Shown: positions 49,501 through 62,609, counted from the stretch's first letter. The stretch is 64,000 bases of DNA from Methylobacterium sp. Leaf91 (GCF_001422815.1 NZ_LMMP01000001.1:181848-245847); one strand, 5' to 3'. The notes: a model not told the origin generated them from the letters alone. Translations and numbers: made by a program.

Positions 49501-49912
49501 CCACGCCTCCTCAGGAGAGAAGAGCGGGTTAGTATACCTCAGGTTGTCCATCAAGGGTCGAGCGCACGATGTCTGTGGGGAGGCCGCACTTGCCGAGGGG
49601 CGAAGAGCGAAGGGCGAAGCGCGGAGAGGCGATCGAGGATGGCGAGGTGAGCCTGGAGGAAACCCGTCGCGGGTACGTCCTGAATTCCGCACGGACCGGA
49701 ACCGCCATGAACTCGCGGCACCGTGGAAGGTCGCGCCTGATCTTTGATGAGAATTTGCGCAGGATTGATACCAAATTACCCAGTCGCGCGGGATGAACCG
49801 AAGGCTTGATCAAGGAAACGGACGCTAAGTTCCGGCTGTAAAGAGGCTGCCGACCGGGCCCGGCTTCCGGTCGCCCGGACCGACAGGCTCGCAAGGCTCG
49901 CATGAGGGTTTC
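49501..49912. other. 412-bp intergenic region between divergent genes
   Basis: It separates the restriction-methylase gene (-) from the chemoreceptor gene (+) and should hold promoters for both. It contains a GAAG/GCGAAG-rich simple repeat (about 49590-49630), and TAGTAT near 49530 could be a -10 box on the plus strand. Open frames here lack ribosome sites and known domains. Confidence 0.5.
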
Positions 49913-51379
49913 ATGGTCAGGTCGATCGTCGGCGGATGGCTCGGCAGGACCGGTCGGCGGCGGGAAGAGAACCCGCTTGCGGCCGGGATGCTGTCGCACG
50001 ACCTCGGCGCGGTGCTCGCCTTCCTGAACGCGATTTCGCGTGCCTGCACCAACGCGCCGACGCCGGAAACCGCTATCGTCGATTGCCTCGCCATCGTCGG
50101 CCGCTTCACCGAATGGCCGATCGCCCATGCCTACCGACGCATGGATCAGGACGGCGTGGACGCGGGTGGAATGGGCGCCGCGGGCGGAATGGTCTCGATG
50201 AGGGCGTGGTACCTCGCCCCGTCCGACGAGCCGGGGCGGGCGGACGCCTTCGTCGCAAGTTCGGAGCGGGCGGTCTTCGCCCCCGGCCAAGGGCTGGTGG
50301 GGCGCGTCTGCGCGGAGGGACGCGCGATCTCCTGCGAGGACGTGACGGTTGTGCCCGGCTTCGTCCGGGCGACGGCGGCGCGGGAAAACGGCGTACGCGG
50401 CTGCTTCATGTTCCCGGTCCGCATCGGCGACCGGGTCGAGATCGTGCTGGAATTCTTCTCCCGCGAGAAGGCGGAGTTGAGCGAAGCCCTGCTCGAACTG
50501 ATGGCCTACGTGGCCGACCGCCTCGCCATCACGATCACCGACCATGCCCAGCGCGAGCGCGTCCGCTCGCTCATGGCGGCCCTCGACGGGATCGCCTCCG
50601 GGCTCGCGGACACGACGATGCAGGTGGAGGCGGGCGCCCGCACGGTCCTCGCCGTGGCCGAGACCGTGGACGAGAGCCGCGCCCAGGCGGACCGGGCGAA
50701 CCTCGCCGCCTCCCGCGACATCGACGGCGTGTCGGATGCCGCTCAGGGCCTCGTCGCGCTCTCGCGCGAGGCGAGCGCCCATGCCGGGCAGGTCGAGATC
50801 ATCGCCGACCGGACGGGCGGCATCCTGGATCAGGCGGTGGACGTCTTCTCCGAACTCCAGGAGCGAATCGCCGGTATCGGGCAGATCAGCGACCTCATCG
50901 GCACCATCGCTGCCCAGACCAACCTCCTGGCCCTCAACGCCACGATCGAGGCGGCCCGCGCGGGCAACGCCGGACGTGGCTTCTCGGTGGTGGCCGCGGA
51001 GGTGAAGGACCTCTCGAACCGGGTCAGCACCGCCACAGCCGAGATCTCGCAGCAGATCGGTCGCCTCAGGGAGGTCGCCGCCCAATCGACCGCCTCCCTC
51101 GCCTCGGTGCGGAACGAGGTGACATCCGTCCGCGTCAGCGCTGCCGACATTTCCCGCGTCAGCGCCTCCCACCAGGAGGCTGCGGGCGGCATCGCCGAAG
51201 GCGTGTCGCGGGTGCGCGGCACGATCCTCGAAGCGACCCGCCACCTCGACGCCCTGCGCGCCACGACCGAGGAGGCGCTGGCCTCGTCACAGGCCCTCGG
51301 GGCGACCTCCGGCCACCTGCGCGACCAAGGTCGCGACCTCGGCGAAGCGACGCGGCAACTGGCCGTCTCGGCCCGTTGA
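49913..51379 (+). CDS. Soluble GAF-domain methyl-accepting chemotaxis protein
   Basis: A 488-aa cytoplasmic chemoreceptor with no membrane helix. A GAF sensor (about residues 35-210) is followed by the MCP signalling domain, whose hairpin tip [20 protein letters not shown] lies at 332-351, and by [15 protein letters not shown]. It lacks HAMP. Such receptors sense internal signals, and the GAF ligand is unknown. It is monocistronic, and its convergent neighbour is a diguanylate cyclase. Confidence 0.9.
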   Translation: MVRSIVGGWLGRTGRRREENPLAAGMLSHDLGAVLAFLNAISRACTNAPTPETAIVDCLAIVGRFTEWPIAHAYRRMDQDGVDAGGMGAAGGMVSMRAWYLAPSDEPGRADAFVASSERAVFAPGQGLVGRVCAEGRAISCEDVTVVPGFVRATAARENGVRGCFMFPVRIGDRVEIVLEFFSREKAELSEALLELMAYVADRLAITITDHAQRERVRSLMAALDGIASGLADTTMQVEAGARTVLAVAETVDESRAQADRANLAASRDIDGVSDAAQGLVALSREASAHAGQVEIIADRTGGILDQAVDVFSELQERIAGIGQISDLIGTIAAQTNLLALNATIEAARAGNAGRGFSVVAAEVKDLSNRVSTATAEISQQIGRLREVAAQSTASLASVRNEVTSVRVSAADISRVSASHQEAAGGIAEGVSRVRGTILEATRHLDALRATTEEALASSQALGATSGHLRDQGRDLGEATRQLAVSAR

Positions 51380-51442
51380 AGGCCTGTGCTGGGATCGCGG
51401 TCCCAACCGCTCCGCATCGACCGGGGGTGGTGATGCGCTCTG

Positions 51443-52987
51443 TCAGGCGCCCGCCAGACGAAAGCTCGCCTGCCGCCGGTCCGCCTCCCCGCGACGGCGC
51501 TCGACGCAGCGGGTCTGATTGCGGCCGTTGGCCTTGGCCTCGTAGAGGGCCGCATCGGCGAGACTGTACAGGTCCGATGGCGCCAGGGGATCGGTCGCGG
51601 GCGCGCCCATGGTCGCGACGCCGATGCTCACGGTCACCGATCCGGCTTCGATCCCGGCCGCCTCCACCGACAGAAGCGCCACCCTGGCATGGACCCGTTC
51701 GGCGATGCGCAGGGCTTCGTCCTTGTCGCCGTCCTGCAGCAGGATCACGAATTCCTCGCCGCCCACCCGGCAGACGATGTCGGCGGGCCGGTGGATGCTC
51801 TCCAGCAGGCACCGGGCGAGGCCGCGCAGCACGTCGTCACCCACCGCATGCCCGTAGCGGTCGTTGAAACGCTTGAAGTGGTCGGCATCGATGGCCAGAA
51901 GTGCGAAGGGACGGGTCGCGAGGGCGGCGTCGCTGCGCAGGGCGGCCAGGGCCTCCTCGAACCGGCGGCGATTGGGCAGGCCGGTCAACGCATCGGTGCG
52001 CGACTGGCGGGCGAGTTCGATCTGCATCGCGGTGCGCCGCTCCAACTCCCGGCCGAACAGGAGCGAGAGGCCGATGGTCAGGCCGCACAGCACCACCACG
52101 ATGGCGCTGATGACGATCGCCTTCGCGCGCCATTCGGCCTCGATCTCGTTCACCGCCAGGGCGACGTTGAGGATCAGCGGCAAGGTCGCGACCTGCGTGA
52201 AGGCATAGTTCCGCTCGACCCCGTCGCGGGCGGATGGGGCGACGAAGCTGCCGCTGCCCTCCCGCACGAATCGTTGCAGATTGGACGAGCCGGCGATGCT
52301 CAGCCCGATTTGGGAATCGATATACGGGTAGCGCATAATGCGCGTGCCATCGCGCAGGTACAGGTTGATCGCGCCCTCGCTGCCGAGGCCGAGGCGATCG
52401 AACAGCCGCGTGAAATACGACAGCTTGAGCGTGCCCAGCACCACCCCGCCGAAGGACCCGTCCGGCTTGTCGACACGGCGGCTCAGCACCATCACACGAG
52501 CGCCGGTCAGGCGCGACAGCAGCGGCCGGCTGATGAGGAGGCCGAGGCCGGCCCGGGCTTTGTGGGCCTGAAAATAGTCGCGGTCGAAATTGTTGACGGG
52601 GCGCGCCGGGATGGCCTGGCCGTCGAGGATACTGTCGCCCTTCTCGTCGAGGACGAGGATCACGCCGATATCCTGCGCGGTGGTGGCCCGGTCGAACAGG
52701 ATCAGCTGACGCAGGTCGGGCGAGAGATTGGCCAGAGCGGGCAGTTTCAGGTTCTCGATGACGCCCTGCAGCGAGAGATCGATGATCTCGATGTTGCGGG
52801 CGATGTCGCGTTCGATGACCTGCAGCAGGTTCTGGGAGGTCTGCTCGGCCTTCTCCCAGGCATCCTGCCGGAGGTCGAGCAACATGATGGCCGACACGAC
52901 GAGCATGCCCACAGGCGCCAGGATTCCGAAGGCGATCCACGTATGCGCCGACTGGAACCTGCGAGCGAGTCGTCGCACCAGGATCAT
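51443..52987 (-). CDS. Membrane diguanylate cyclase with Cache-type sensor
   Basis: A 514-aa protein: a helix at about residues 16-37, a periplasmic double-Cache-like domain, a second helix near residue 300, then GGDEF at the C terminus (RVGGEEFVILLQ). The motif is GGEEF, which is active. An RxxD inhibitory site (RPAD) lies exactly five residues before it, so product inhibition by cyclic-di-GMP is expected. GGGAGGGG precedes the ATG at 52987; the frame is open to 53086. Confidence 0.9.
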   Translation of the reverse strand: MILVRRLARRFQSAHTWIAFGILAPVGMLVVSAIMLLDLRQDAWEKAEQTSQNLLQVIERDIARNIEIIDLSLQGVIENLKLPALANLSPDLRQLILFDRATTAQDIGVILVLDEKGDSILDGQAIPARPVNNFDRDYFQAHKARAGLGLLISRPLLSRLTGARVMVLSRRVDKPDGSFGGVVLGTLKLSYFTRLFDRLGLGSEGAINLYLRDGTRIMRYPYIDSQIGLSIAGSSNLQRFVREGSGSFVAPSARDGVERNYAFTQVATLPLILNVALAVNEIEAEWRAKAIVISAIVVVLCGLTIGLSLLFGRELERRTAMQIELARQSRTDALTGLPNRRRFEEALAALRSDAALATRPFALLAIDADHFKRFNDRYGHAVGDDVLRGLARCLLESIHRPADIVCRVGGEEFVILLQDGDKDEALRIAERVHARVALLSVEAAGIEAGSVTVSIGVATMGAPATDPLAPSDLYSLADAALYEAKANGRNQTRCVERRRGEADRRQASFRLAGA

Positions 52988-53107
52988 CTCACCCCCTCCC
53001 AAGCCCCCTCGGGGTCTTGGTTCTGACAACGCCGCCCTCGCTCCCGCCAGGACGCCGTCCCTGTCACGATACCTAGGACGAGGCATCGTAAGCCGGATGT
53101 CTTAAGG

Positions 53108-53138
53108 CCAGGTTGCCGAACCCGGCAGCGCTACCTGG
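53108..53138 (-). terminator. Possible terminator downstream of lepA
   Basis: On the minus strand CCAGGT pairs with ACCTGG, and an inner TGCC/GGCA stem closes a GGGTTC loop with a small bulge. It lies between lepA and the diguanylate cyclase gene, and no U tract follows. Confidence 0.35.
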
Positions 53139-53174
53139 GGTTGAAAACAGACGGTGCCCCGCCTCCGGCCTTCC

Positions 53175-54980
<1,806 letters not shown>

Positions 54981-55149
54981 CGAGGGGTCTGTCTCCGGCG
55001 CGGTCGCGGTCCGTCGGCGTAAGGACGGGCCCGGCGCACGGCTTTTCGGTGTGTGGACGCGTGTCGGGAGATAGCAGTGTGGCCCCGGCACGCCAAGCGG
55101 AGCCGCGTCAGCACGTGGTCGCGCCCTGTAGCGGAGGGCGTGACAGCTC

Positions 55150-58143
55150 TCAGAGCAAAGCCACCGTCTGGCGGATCTCGGGCATGGTCGGCCCGGTGAT
55201 CTCGTGGACCATGCGGTTCATCAGGTCGCGGGCGACGCGGCATCGCCCCTCGGCCTCGTCGCGCGCGGCACCGGGGGAAAGCGCGGCGAGCGTCCGGTAG
55301 GCCTTGGCGAGGTCGCGGAATCCGGTCCTGTCGGCCTCGGCGGCGAGTGATTCCGCATCGGCCGCGCCCGGGTCCACCGCGGAATGGTCGAGGCGCCGGA
55401 CGAAGGCGCGCACCGCCTCGCGGGCCGCCTCCGCGCCGATCTCGGCGATCAGGGCGTCGAAGGCCGCCCGGTCGAAGATCGGCGGCCGTTCCGGCATCGG
55501 CATGCTCTCGTCCCGCTCCCGCAGCACGATGGAAGAGATCTGCTCGGCCACCGCCCGCGACAGGGTCGGGAGATCGAACGGCTTGCCGAGATAGCCGTTG
55601 GCGCCGGCTCCCGTGAGGTCCCGGACCCGGTCCGGCATCAGATTGGCGCTCATGGCCACGATCGGCACCCGGCGCGCCGGGTGCTGCAGGGAGCGGATGC
55701 GCCGGATGGCCGTGGTCCCGTCCATTCCGGGCAGCGACACATCCATGAGGACGAGGTCGTAGGCGCTGGCCTGGACCGCGCGGATGCCCGCCTCTCCGTC
55801 GGCGACCATGTCGACGCCGTAGCCCAGACGATGCAGCATCGCCTGGACGACCTCCCGGTTGATCGGGTTGTCCTCCACCACGAGGATGCGGCCCGCCCCG
55901 GTCGCGGCCGGGCTGGGGACCGGGGCGGCGTCTGTCAGGACGGGCGCCGGCGCCAGGGAGAGGGAGAGCCGGTAGGCCGCCGTCTCGCCCTGCGGTGTGC
56001 TCCTGTCGATGCGCCCGCCACCCATCAGGCCGACGAGGCGCTGGGCGATGATGAAACCGAGGCCGCTGCCATCGAGAGCCACGGTGCGGGACGCGGCCTG
56101 TTCCGGGTCTTCGTCGGCCTGCGCGGTGACGGAGACGCGCCAGCGCTCGACGGGCTCGCCGCCGCGCGGACCCTGCAGCGCGAGGGCGACGCTGCCCCGG
56201 CGCAGCGTGCCGATGGCGTCCTGGAGCAGGTTGAGGAGGATCTGCCTCAGGCGGCGCTCGTCGCCGAGGACGTGGCGGGAGCCTTCGCAGGTGACGGTCA
56301 CGTCGATCGCGACACCCCTCGCCTCGGCCATGGGCCGCACCAGATCGGCCGCCCCCCTCACCAGGGCGGGAAAGTCGAGGGGGACACGGTCGAGGCGCAG
56401 GTCGCCCTGCCCGGCCCGGGCATAGTCGAGAACATCGTCCACCGTGCCGATGAGCGAATCGGTGGCCGCCCCGACGAGGGCGAGATAGCGGACCTGATCG
56501 GTCGAGAGCCCGGTCGTGTGTGCGAGGAGGTCGGTGAAGCCCTTGATCGTCGTCAGGGGGGTCCGGATCTCGTGGCTCACGAGGCCCATGAACTCGGATT
56601 TCGCCCGGCTCGCATTCTCGGCCTTGGCCTGGGCCAGTTCGGCGGCGTCGCGGGCCATGCGCAGCTCGTCGGCCTGATCCTGCCGCTTCGTCACGTCCCG
56701 CAGGGTGGAGATCACGTTGGGGTCCCCCGGCTCCGCCGAGGTGAGAAGGTCGTTGACCGCCTCGATCCAGATGCAGCGGCCATCCGCATGGCGCATCCGG
56801 AACAGGGAGACGATGCTCGGCCGGTCGGGGCCGAGGCGGGCATCCGCGGCCGAGAAGGCGGCCAGGTCGTCGGGGTGGATGCGCGCGCGCGGATCGAAAT
56901 CCGGCCCTTCCGTACCGAACAGCGCCGCTCCGGAGGGCGACACATAGGCGATGCGCCAATCGGCATGGCGCAGGATGACGACGTCGGTCATGGTCTCGGC
57001 GAGGAGCTGGTAATGCTCCTGGCTCGCCGCGAGCTCACGACCGCGCTCGGCCACCCGGACCTCCAGGAGGGCGTTGGCCTCCGCGATGGTGGCGCGCTGC
57101 TCGGCCGAGACGCGGGCTGCCGTCACGAGGGCCAGGCCGATCTGGTTCACCTCGCGGATCTGGCTGGAGGGCGGCTCGACGGTCTCGCCCCGCCCGATCG
57201 CCTTGACGGCCCGCCGCAGCGCTCGCACCGCCTTCGCCACCTGACGGGCATAAAGCCAGGCGACGATCCCGCCGCTGCCCAGCAGCGCGAAGGCGAGAAG
57301 GGCCAGGATCACGAGGGACCGCCGCAGGGGAACCTCGAACGCGTCCCGGTCCAGCCCGGTCACCACCGTCCAGTCGGAGACGCCGGAGCGATGGCGGAAC
57401 TCCATGACGCTCGCTTCCGCCTTCTCCCAATCCTCCAGCAGCTGGAGCTTCGACATGGGTGGAAACGGGCTGCCGGCCGGCGATGCGGACGGTTTCGGCA
57501 CATCGCTCGTTCGCGCGATCACGTGTTGCGCGCCATCGACGAAGACGGCCGCGAACGAATCGTCGATCGCCGCCTGGGCGATCAGCGGGGCGAAGTGATC
57601 CACCCGCACGGCGACGGAGACGTACATGTCCGGTGGGCCGCCGCGCAGGACCGGGGCGCAGATCAGGATGATGTCGGCCCCGGTCACCGCGCTCTTGACG
57701 GCCGACGAGATGACCGGAAGCCGGGTGGCGAGCAGCGCCGCGACGATGTCGGGCCGGGGAGAGGTCGGCATGGGCTGACCGGCGGGCACACGCGTATTCA
57801 CGATGTGGCGGCCGTCGAAGCGGGTAAGGGACACGGTGAACTCGGTGGTGTCCACCAGCGCCCGGCCCTGGGCGTCGAACCGCGCCCAATCCTGGGCGTC
57901 GATGGAGGGCGAGGTCGCCAGGGTCCTGGCCATCGCGCTCATCTCGGAGAGATCGCGGTCGAGGCGCTCGCGGAGGTGGTCTCCGGTGAGCTGCCCCATC
58001 GTCTGCAGGCGAGCGCGTTCCGCCGCGACATACCAATCCGTGGTGATGACGGTGAGCACCATGAGAGGAAGCGCGATGGCCAGGGCAAAGACCATCATGG
58101 TCGCCACGGCCGAGTGTTGCCTCCGCTCTCTGCCTCCGATCAC
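55150..58143 (-). CDS. Hybrid sensor histidine kinase with Cache-like, PAS and receiver domains
   Basis: A 997-aa membrane protein: helix (about 14-34), periplasmic sensor (about 40-275), helix (about 277-298), HAMP-like linker, PAS (about 375-488), HisKA with His524 ([10 protein letters not shown]), ATPase domain, receiver with Asp801 ([13 protein letters not shown]), and a C-terminal helical region. Two features are odd. The N box reads NLLQDAIGT, with Asp642 where the magnesium-binding Asn normally sits. The C-terminal region looks like an Hpt domain but lacks the HxxKG histidine. Autophosphorylation may be weak or altered. It is 117 bases downstream of the flavin-fold gene on the same strand. 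Confidence 0.85.
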   Translation of the reverse strand: MIGGRERRQHSAVATMMVFALAIALPLMVLTVITTDWYVAAERARLQTMGQLTGDHLRERLDRDLSEMSAMARTLATSPSIDAQDWARFDAQGRALVDTTEFTVSLTRFDGRHIVNTRVPAGQPMPTSPRPDIVAALLATRLPVISSAVKSAVTGADIILICAPVLRGGPPDMYVSVAVRVDHFAPLIAQAAIDDSFAAVFVDGAQHVIARTSDVPKPSASPAGSPFPPMSKLQLLEDWEKAEASVMEFRHRSGVSDWTVVTGLDRDAFEVPLRRSLVILALLAFALLGSGGIVAWLYARQVAKAVRALRRAVKAIGRGETVEPPSSQIREVNQIGLALVTAARVSAEQRATIAEANALLEVRVAERGRELAASQEHYQLLAETMTDVVILRHADWRIAYVSPSGAALFGTEGPDFDPRARIHPDDLAAFSAADARLGPDRPSIVSLFRMRHADGRCIWIEAVNDLLTSAEPGDPNVISTLRDVTKRQDQADELRMARDAAELAQAKAENASRAKSEFMGLVSHEIRTPLTTIKGFTDLLAHTTGLSTDQVRYLALVGAATDSLIGTVDDVLDYARAGQGDLRLDRVPLDFPALVRGAADLVRPMAEARGVAIDVTVTCEGSRHVLGDERRLRQILLNLLQDAIGTLRRGSVALALQGPRGGEPVERWRVSVTAQADEDPEQAASRTVALDGSGLGFIIAQRLVGLMGGGRIDRSTPQGETAAYRLSLSLAPAPVLTDAAPVPSPAATGAGRILVVEDNPINREVVQAMLHRLGYGVDMVADGEAGIRAVQASAYDLVLMDVSLPGMDGTTAIRRIRSLQHPARRVPIVAMSANLMPDRVRDLTGAGANGYLGKPFDLPTLSRAVAEQISSIVLRERDESMPMPERPPIFDRAAFDALIAEIGAEAAREAVRAFVRRLDHSAVDPGAADAESLAAEADRTGFRDLAKAYRTLAALSPGAARDEAEGRCRVARDLMNRMVHEITGPTMPEIRQTVALL

Positions 58144-58260
58144 CGCTCGCCACCCTGCCGATGGGCGTCCCGACGGGAGGCCTGCCTCGCCTCACCTAAA
58201 CGCGGAGTCGTTTCGATTGCGTAGCGGCAGGCCCGTCGCTTGCGTGGCGGAAGGCCCGGT

Positions 58261-59097
58261 TCAACCGCCGCTCGGAACCGGGCCGCGATCCTCCTCCGCG
58301 CCGCGGGCCTTCGCGGCCATCTCCACCAGGACCTTGCGCAGGCTGCCCATGTCGGTGACCGGCGCGGGGTAGCGGATGCGCGCGGTCCGGTCGCCGGCCA
58401 GGAGGTCCATCCCCTCGGGATCGAGGCCGGTCAGGCGCCAGGGTCCGTCGCCGCCGCCCTCGCCCTTCGCGTAGAGGGCGAGGGCGTCGGCATGGTCGGC
58501 ATTCATGTGCTCCACCGCCCCGCGCTCGCCGGCGATCAGGGCCTCGGCCCCCGACAGGTCGAGGCGGAGTTCGGCGGGCGTCAGCGTGGCCGCCTTGGCA
58601 AAGCCCCCGTTGAGATGCCCGGCGCTGGGTTCGAGGGCGAAGAAGCCGAAATCGGGGAAGTCCGCATAGAGCTTCGCCTTCGGGTGGCGGGCGACGAAGC
58701 GCTCGCGGATGCGCGGCTCCGTGGTCCGGCTGACGCGGCCGGTGACGGTGAGCCGGGGATGGGCCAGGGGATCGCCCTTGCCGCCGGCGCTGAACAGCAG
58801 CGAGGCGCGGGGATCGGCCAGGAGGTTGCGCGTATGGGCCGAGAGGCGCGAGAGCAGCATCAGGGGCGTGCCGTCCACATCCGTGGCGATCGTCACCAGC
58901 GAGGCGAAGGGCGTCCCGTCCTGGGCGTCGAGGCTCGCCAGCGCCCCGGAGCGGATGCTGCGCAAGAGATGCCGGGCGAGGCCGATCGCATCGAACGGGG
59001 CCTCGGAGGCCGGGAGCGGTGCGGCGGGCCCCCGCCGCTGCGGCGGTGCCTCTCCCGCCTCGCCCCGACCCTCTTCGATCCGGTTTCCGTCAGCCAT
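58261..59097 (-). CDS. Pyridoxamine-5'-phosphate-oxidase-fold protein with DUF2470 (HugZ-like)
   Basis: A 278-aa protein with a split-barrel flavin or heme-binding domain (about residues 40-180; ASLVTIATDVDGTPLMLLS) and a C-terminal DUF2470 (AVEHMNADHADALALYA). This order is that of HugZ-type heme-utilisation proteins, though heme degradation is not shown here. I chose the ATG at 59097 with GAGGGCAGGG upstream; an in-frame start lies 18 bases earlier. It is divergent from chvI, where many relatives carry pckA. Confidence 0.82.
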   Translation of the reverse strand: MADGNRIEEGRGEAGEAPPQRRGPAAPLPASEAPFDAIGLARHLLRSIRSGALASLDAQDGTPFASLVTIATDVDGTPLMLLSRLSAHTRNLLADPRASLLFSAGGKGDPLAHPRLTVTGRVSRTTEPRIRERFVARHPKAKLYADFPDFGFFALEPSAGHLNGGFAKAATLTPAELRLDLSGAEALIAGERGAVEHMNADHADALALYAKGEGGGDGPWRLTGLDPEGMDLLAGDRTARIRYPAPVTDMGSLRKVLVEMAAKARGAEEDRGPVPSGG

Positions 59098-59435
59098 GGT
59101 GCACCCTGCCCTCAAGAGGTCTCGGACCGGACTTTTCGACCGCCGGCCTTCATTCAGAATCGCGATGATAGGGGTACTGGGACCGCTTACGCGAGGCCGC
59201 CGGACTGCGGCACGACGGCCTCAGTCAAGCGTCAAACCGATCTATCCACCGAGCAAGCTCGCTTTTTTCAACCGAAGTCTTTACACAGCCTGACTCTCCG
59301 CGCGAATGCGACCCTGCTTCTCGAATGGTTCGCCAGCGCGTCTTGCCGGCCCTCGTCTTCGGAGGGCGGGATGCGGAGACGACATGAGCGAACTGACGTC
59401 CGCGAAGGCCGCATCCGAGCAACAGGGAACGCGAA
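59098..59435. other. 338-bp divergent intergenic region upstream of chvI
   Basis: It should hold promoters for chvI and for the flavin-fold gene. It contains an AGCAAGCTCGCTTTTTTC stretch with a short inverted repeat (GAGCAAGCTC-like) and a T run near 59268-59276, but no near-consensus promoter that I can defend. Confidence 0.45.
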
Positions 59436-60146
59436 ATGCCCACCATCGCCCTCGTGGACGACGATAGAAACATCCTCACCTCCGTCTCGATCGCCCTCGA
59501 GACCGAAGGCTACCGGATCCAGACCTATACCGACGGCGCCTCGGCCCTTGACGGGCTGAAACACTCCCCGCCCGACCTCGCGATCTTCGACATCAAGATG
59601 CCGCGCATGGACGGGATGGAGCTGCTGCGCCGCCTGCGCCAGAAATCCGACCTGCCGGTGATCTTCCTCACCTCGAAGGACGAGGAGATCGACGAATTGT
59701 TCGGCCTCAAGATGGGTGCCGACGACTTCATCCATAAGCCGTTCTCGCAGCGCCTCCTGGTGGAGCGGGTGAAGGCCGTGCTGCGCCGCTTCGCCCCCAA
59801 GGACGGGCCGGGCGCCGCCGCGCGCGAGGCCGATGCCGCCGCCCGCTCCCTGGAGCGCGGCCTGCTGATGATGGACCCGGAGCGGCACACCTGCACCTGG
59901 AAGGGCGAGGCCGTCACCCTCACGGTGACCGAGTTCCTCATCCTGCAGGCCCTGGCCCACCGGCCCGGCGTCGTGAAGAGCCGCAACGCCCTGATGGATG
60001 CGGCCTATGACGACCAGGTCTATGTCGACGACCGCACCATCGACAGCCACATCAAGCGCCTGCGCAAGAAGTTCAAAGTGGTCGACACCAATTTCGACAT
60101 GATCGAAACCCTGTACGGGGTCGGCTACCGCTTCAAGGAAGGCTGA
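59436..60146 (+). CDS. chvI: Response regulator ChvI
   Basis: OmpR-type regulator, 236 aa. The receiver domain has acidic residues in LVDDDRN, the phospho-acceptor Asp52 (AIFDIKMP) and Lys (HKPFSQ). The winged-helix domain ends in [14 protein letters not shown] and [13 protein letters not shown]. In alphaproteobacteria ChvI with ChvG controls acid, envelope and host-related responses. It is followed by chvG and the hprK/PTS genes, the conserved order of this group. Confidence 0.93.
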   Translation: MPTIALVDDDRNILTSVSIALETEGYRIQTYTDGASALDGLKHSPPDLAIFDIKMPRMDGMELLRRLRQKSDLPVIFLTSKDEEIDELFGLKMGADDFIHKPFSQRLLVERVKAVLRRFAPKDGPGAAAREADAAARSLERGLLMMDPERHTCTWKGEAVTLTVTEFLILQALAHRPGVVKSRNALMDAAYDDQVYVDDRTIDSHIKRLRKKFKVVDTNFDMIETLYGVGYRFKEG

Positions 60147-60314
60147 GCGCGGCGCACGGACGCCGAACTCCCGCCCGCCCGGCACCGCCACGCGCCGCCC
60201 GCTCGAACGGAAGAGTTTCGCCGTCGCGCGGCGGTGGTTTCGGGCATTCCGTGGCGGTGCTTTTGCTGCAACGATGGCGCCCATTCCGGGCCGACTCTCC
60301 AACCTCGGACGATC

Positions 60315-62072
60315 GTGGATTCCCAAGACCAAGCCGACGCCCCGCAACGCGGCCTCCTGGCCCTGCCGCGCACGATCTGGCGCGGCATCGGCCAGCGCGC
60401 CTCGTCGAGCCTGACCCGCCGGATCGTCGTCCTCAACCTCGTCGGGCTGATCGCCCTGCTGTTCGGCTTCCTCTACCTGAACCAGTTCCGGCAGGGGCTG
60501 ATCCAGGCGCGGGTGCAGAGCCTGTTGATCCAGGGCGAGATCATCGCCGGTGCGATCTCCTCCTCGGCCTCGGTGGATACCGATGCGATCCGCATCGACC
60601 CCGACAAGCTGCTCCAATTGCAGGCCGGCGAAGGCGGTGCGGGCGACGACAACCCCTCCCCGCTCACCTTCTCCCTCAACCCCGAGCGGGTGGCGCCGCT
60701 CCTGCGCCGCCTCATTACACCGACGGGCAACCGGGCGCGGGTCTACGACCAGGATGGCGGCCTGCTGTTCGACACCCGCACGCTCTCGGCCCGCGGCGAG
60801 ATGGGCCGCAGCGACGGCATCGTCGTTAGGAGCAAGCGCAACCTGCTGGAACAGGCCTGGGAATTCATCCAGGCGAAGCTGTTCGGCACCGCTCGGACGC
60901 CGGTTCTGGAGGAAGTCGGACCGGCGAGCGGCCACAGTCTGAAGGAAGTCCAGGTCGCCCTCGGCGGCGCCCGCGGCACCCTCGTCCGCCGCAACGAGGC
61001 CGGCGAGACGAACGTCTCCGTAGCGGTTCCGATCCTACGGTCAGGCACGGTCCGAGGCGCCCTGATGCTCTCGACGCAAGGCGGCGACATCGATCGGGTC
61101 ATCGCCTCCGAGCGGTTCGGCCTGCTCCAGGTCTTCCTCATCGCCGCCTCCGTCATGCTGGTCCTGTCGATCCTGCTGGCCGGCGCCATCGCCGGACCGG
61201 TCCGGCGACTCGCCGACGCCGCCGAGAAGGTCCGCCTCGGCATCAAGTCACGGGAAGAAATCCCCGACTTTACCGGCAGGACCGACGAGATCGGCCACCT
61301 GTCAGGCGCCCTGCGGGACATGACCCAGGCCCTCTATCGGCGCATCGACGCCATCGAGAGCTTTGCCGCCGATGTCAGCCACGAACTGAAGAACCCCCTC
61401 ACCTCCCTGCGCAGTGCTGTCGAGACACTGCCCCTCGCCAAGACCGACGATTCCCGCTCGCGCCTGCTCGCCATCATCCAGCACGACGTGAAGCGCCTCG
61501 ACCGCCTCATCAGCGACATCTCGGACGCCTCGCGTCTAGACGCGGAACTCGCCCGCGCCGAGGCGCGCAAGGTGGATCTGCACAAACTGATGACCACGGT
61601 GGTCTCCGTCGCCAACGAGCGCCGACGCCCGAAGGACGCCCTCATCCAATTCGACGTGGACACGCCCCCCGGCGATGTGGAGGCGCCCTTCATGATCTTC
61701 GGGCATGACAGCCGGCTCGGTCAGGTCGTCAACAACCTCCTGGACAACGCCCGCTCGTTCTCGCCCCCGGACGCCAAGGTGCGGGTGGCCCTGCGCCGGG
61801 TCCGCGGCGATGTGGAACTGATCGTCGAGGACGAGGGGCCCGGCATCCCCGAACATGCCCTGGAGCGGATCTTCGAGCGCTTCTACACCGACCGGCCGGA
61901 GCAGGGGTTCGGTCAGAATTCCGGTCTCGGCCTGTCGATCTCGCGCCAGATCGTCCAGGCCCATCGGGGCACCATCAGAGCGGAAAACCGCCCCGGCCCG
62001 GCTGACGAGGAGGGCGAGGCAACGGTGCGCGGCGCGCGGTTCGTCGTGCGCCTCCCCGCCGCTTCCCGCTAG
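60315..62072 (+). CDS. chvG: Sensor histidine kinase ChvG
   Basis: A 585-aa membrane kinase: helix (about 37-55), periplasmic domain (about 57-265), helix (about 270-293), HAMP, HisKA with His356 (AADVSHELKNPLTSLR) and ATPase boxes NNLLDNARSFSP, DEGPGIP and GLGLSISRQIV, all intact. I chose the GTG at 60315 because no ATG fits; an in-frame upstream start at 60234 is possible. It lies 168 bases after chvI. In relatives the periplasmic inhibitor ExoR controls this kinase. Confidence 0.9.
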   Translation: MDSQDQADAPQRGLLALPRTIWRGIGQRASSSLTRRIVVLNLVGLIALLFGFLYLNQFRQGLIQARVQSLLIQGEIIAGAISSSASVDTDAIRIDPDKLLQLQAGEGGAGDDNPSPLTFSLNPERVAPLLRRLITPTGNRARVYDQDGGLLFDTRTLSARGEMGRSDGIVVRSKRNLLEQAWEFIQAKLFGTARTPVLEEVGPASGHSLKEVQVALGGARGTLVRRNEAGETNVSVAVPILRSGTVRGALMLSTQGGDIDRVIASERFGLLQVFLIAASVMLVLSILLAGAIAGPVRRLADAAEKVRLGIKSREEIPDFTGRTDEIGHLSGALRDMTQALYRRIDAIESFAADVSHELKNPLTSLRSAVETLPLAKTDDSRSRLLAIIQHDVKRLDRLISDISDASRLDAELARAEARKVDLHKLMTTVVSVANERRRPKDALIQFDVDTPPGDVEAPFMIFGHDSRLGQVVNNLLDNARSFSPPDAKVRVALRRVRGDVELIVEDEGPGIPEHALERIFERFYTDRPEQGFGQNSGLGLSISRQIVQAHRGTIRAENRPGPADEEGEATVRGARFVVRLPAASR

Positions 62073-62084
62073 ACGAGCCCGCCC

Positions 62085-62609
62085 GTGGAACGGCCAACTT
62101 CCTCGCGGGCTGTCACGATCCACGCCACCTGCCTCGTCATGGGAGAGGCGGGGCTTCTCATCAGGGGCGAATCGGGGGCCGGTAAATCGAGCTTGGCCCT
62201 CGCCCTTCTCGACCGGGCTCGGCAGAACGGCTCCTATGCCGCGTTGGTCGGCGACGACCGTATCGGGCTCGATCGGCATCACGACCGCATCGTCGCGCAC
62301 GGTCATCCGGCCCTGCATGGCCTCATCGAAGTCCGGGGCCTGGGCCTCGCACGCGCACTCCCTCTGGCGGATGCGGTGGTGATCCGGCTCGTCGTCGATC
62401 TCGTCGAGACGCTGCCTCGGTTGCCCGAAGCGCCCGTCAATTCCGTCGATCTCATCGGCGTGGCGATTCGCCGAATCATGCTGGACCGCAGCATTCGCGA
62501 CCGGGGGCTGGCGCCGGGAATTGTCCTCGATACCCTATTCGAGCAGGCGAGCGTTGCCCCATGGACGCACCTCAGCACCGTCTCATGCGAATTCGGCTCT
62601 CCCATGTAG
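62085..62609 (+). CDS. hprK: HPr kinase/phosphorylase, short alphaproteobacterial form
   Basis: A 174-aa protein carrying only the C-terminal catalytic domain of HprK, as is normal in alphaproteobacteria. Walker A is GESGAGKS at residues 28-35. It should phosphorylate HPr on the regulatory Ser. GTG start, 12 bases after chvG. The absence of the N-terminal domain is a lineage trait, not a truncation. Confidence 0.92.
   Translation: MERPTSSRAVTIHATCLVMGEAGLLIRGESGAGKSSLALALLDRARQNGSYAALVGDDRIGLDRHHDRIVAHGHPALHGLIEVRGLGLARALPLADAVVIRLVVDLVETLPRLPEAPVNSVDLIGVAIRRIMLDRSIRDRGLAPGIVLDTLFEQASVAPWTHLSTVSCEFGSPM

Noticed and set aside
53040..53174. Possible tRNA or small structured RNA upstream of the diguanylate cyclase
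   Set aside because: I could not fold a cloverleaf; the one stable stem is better explained as a terminator after lepA.
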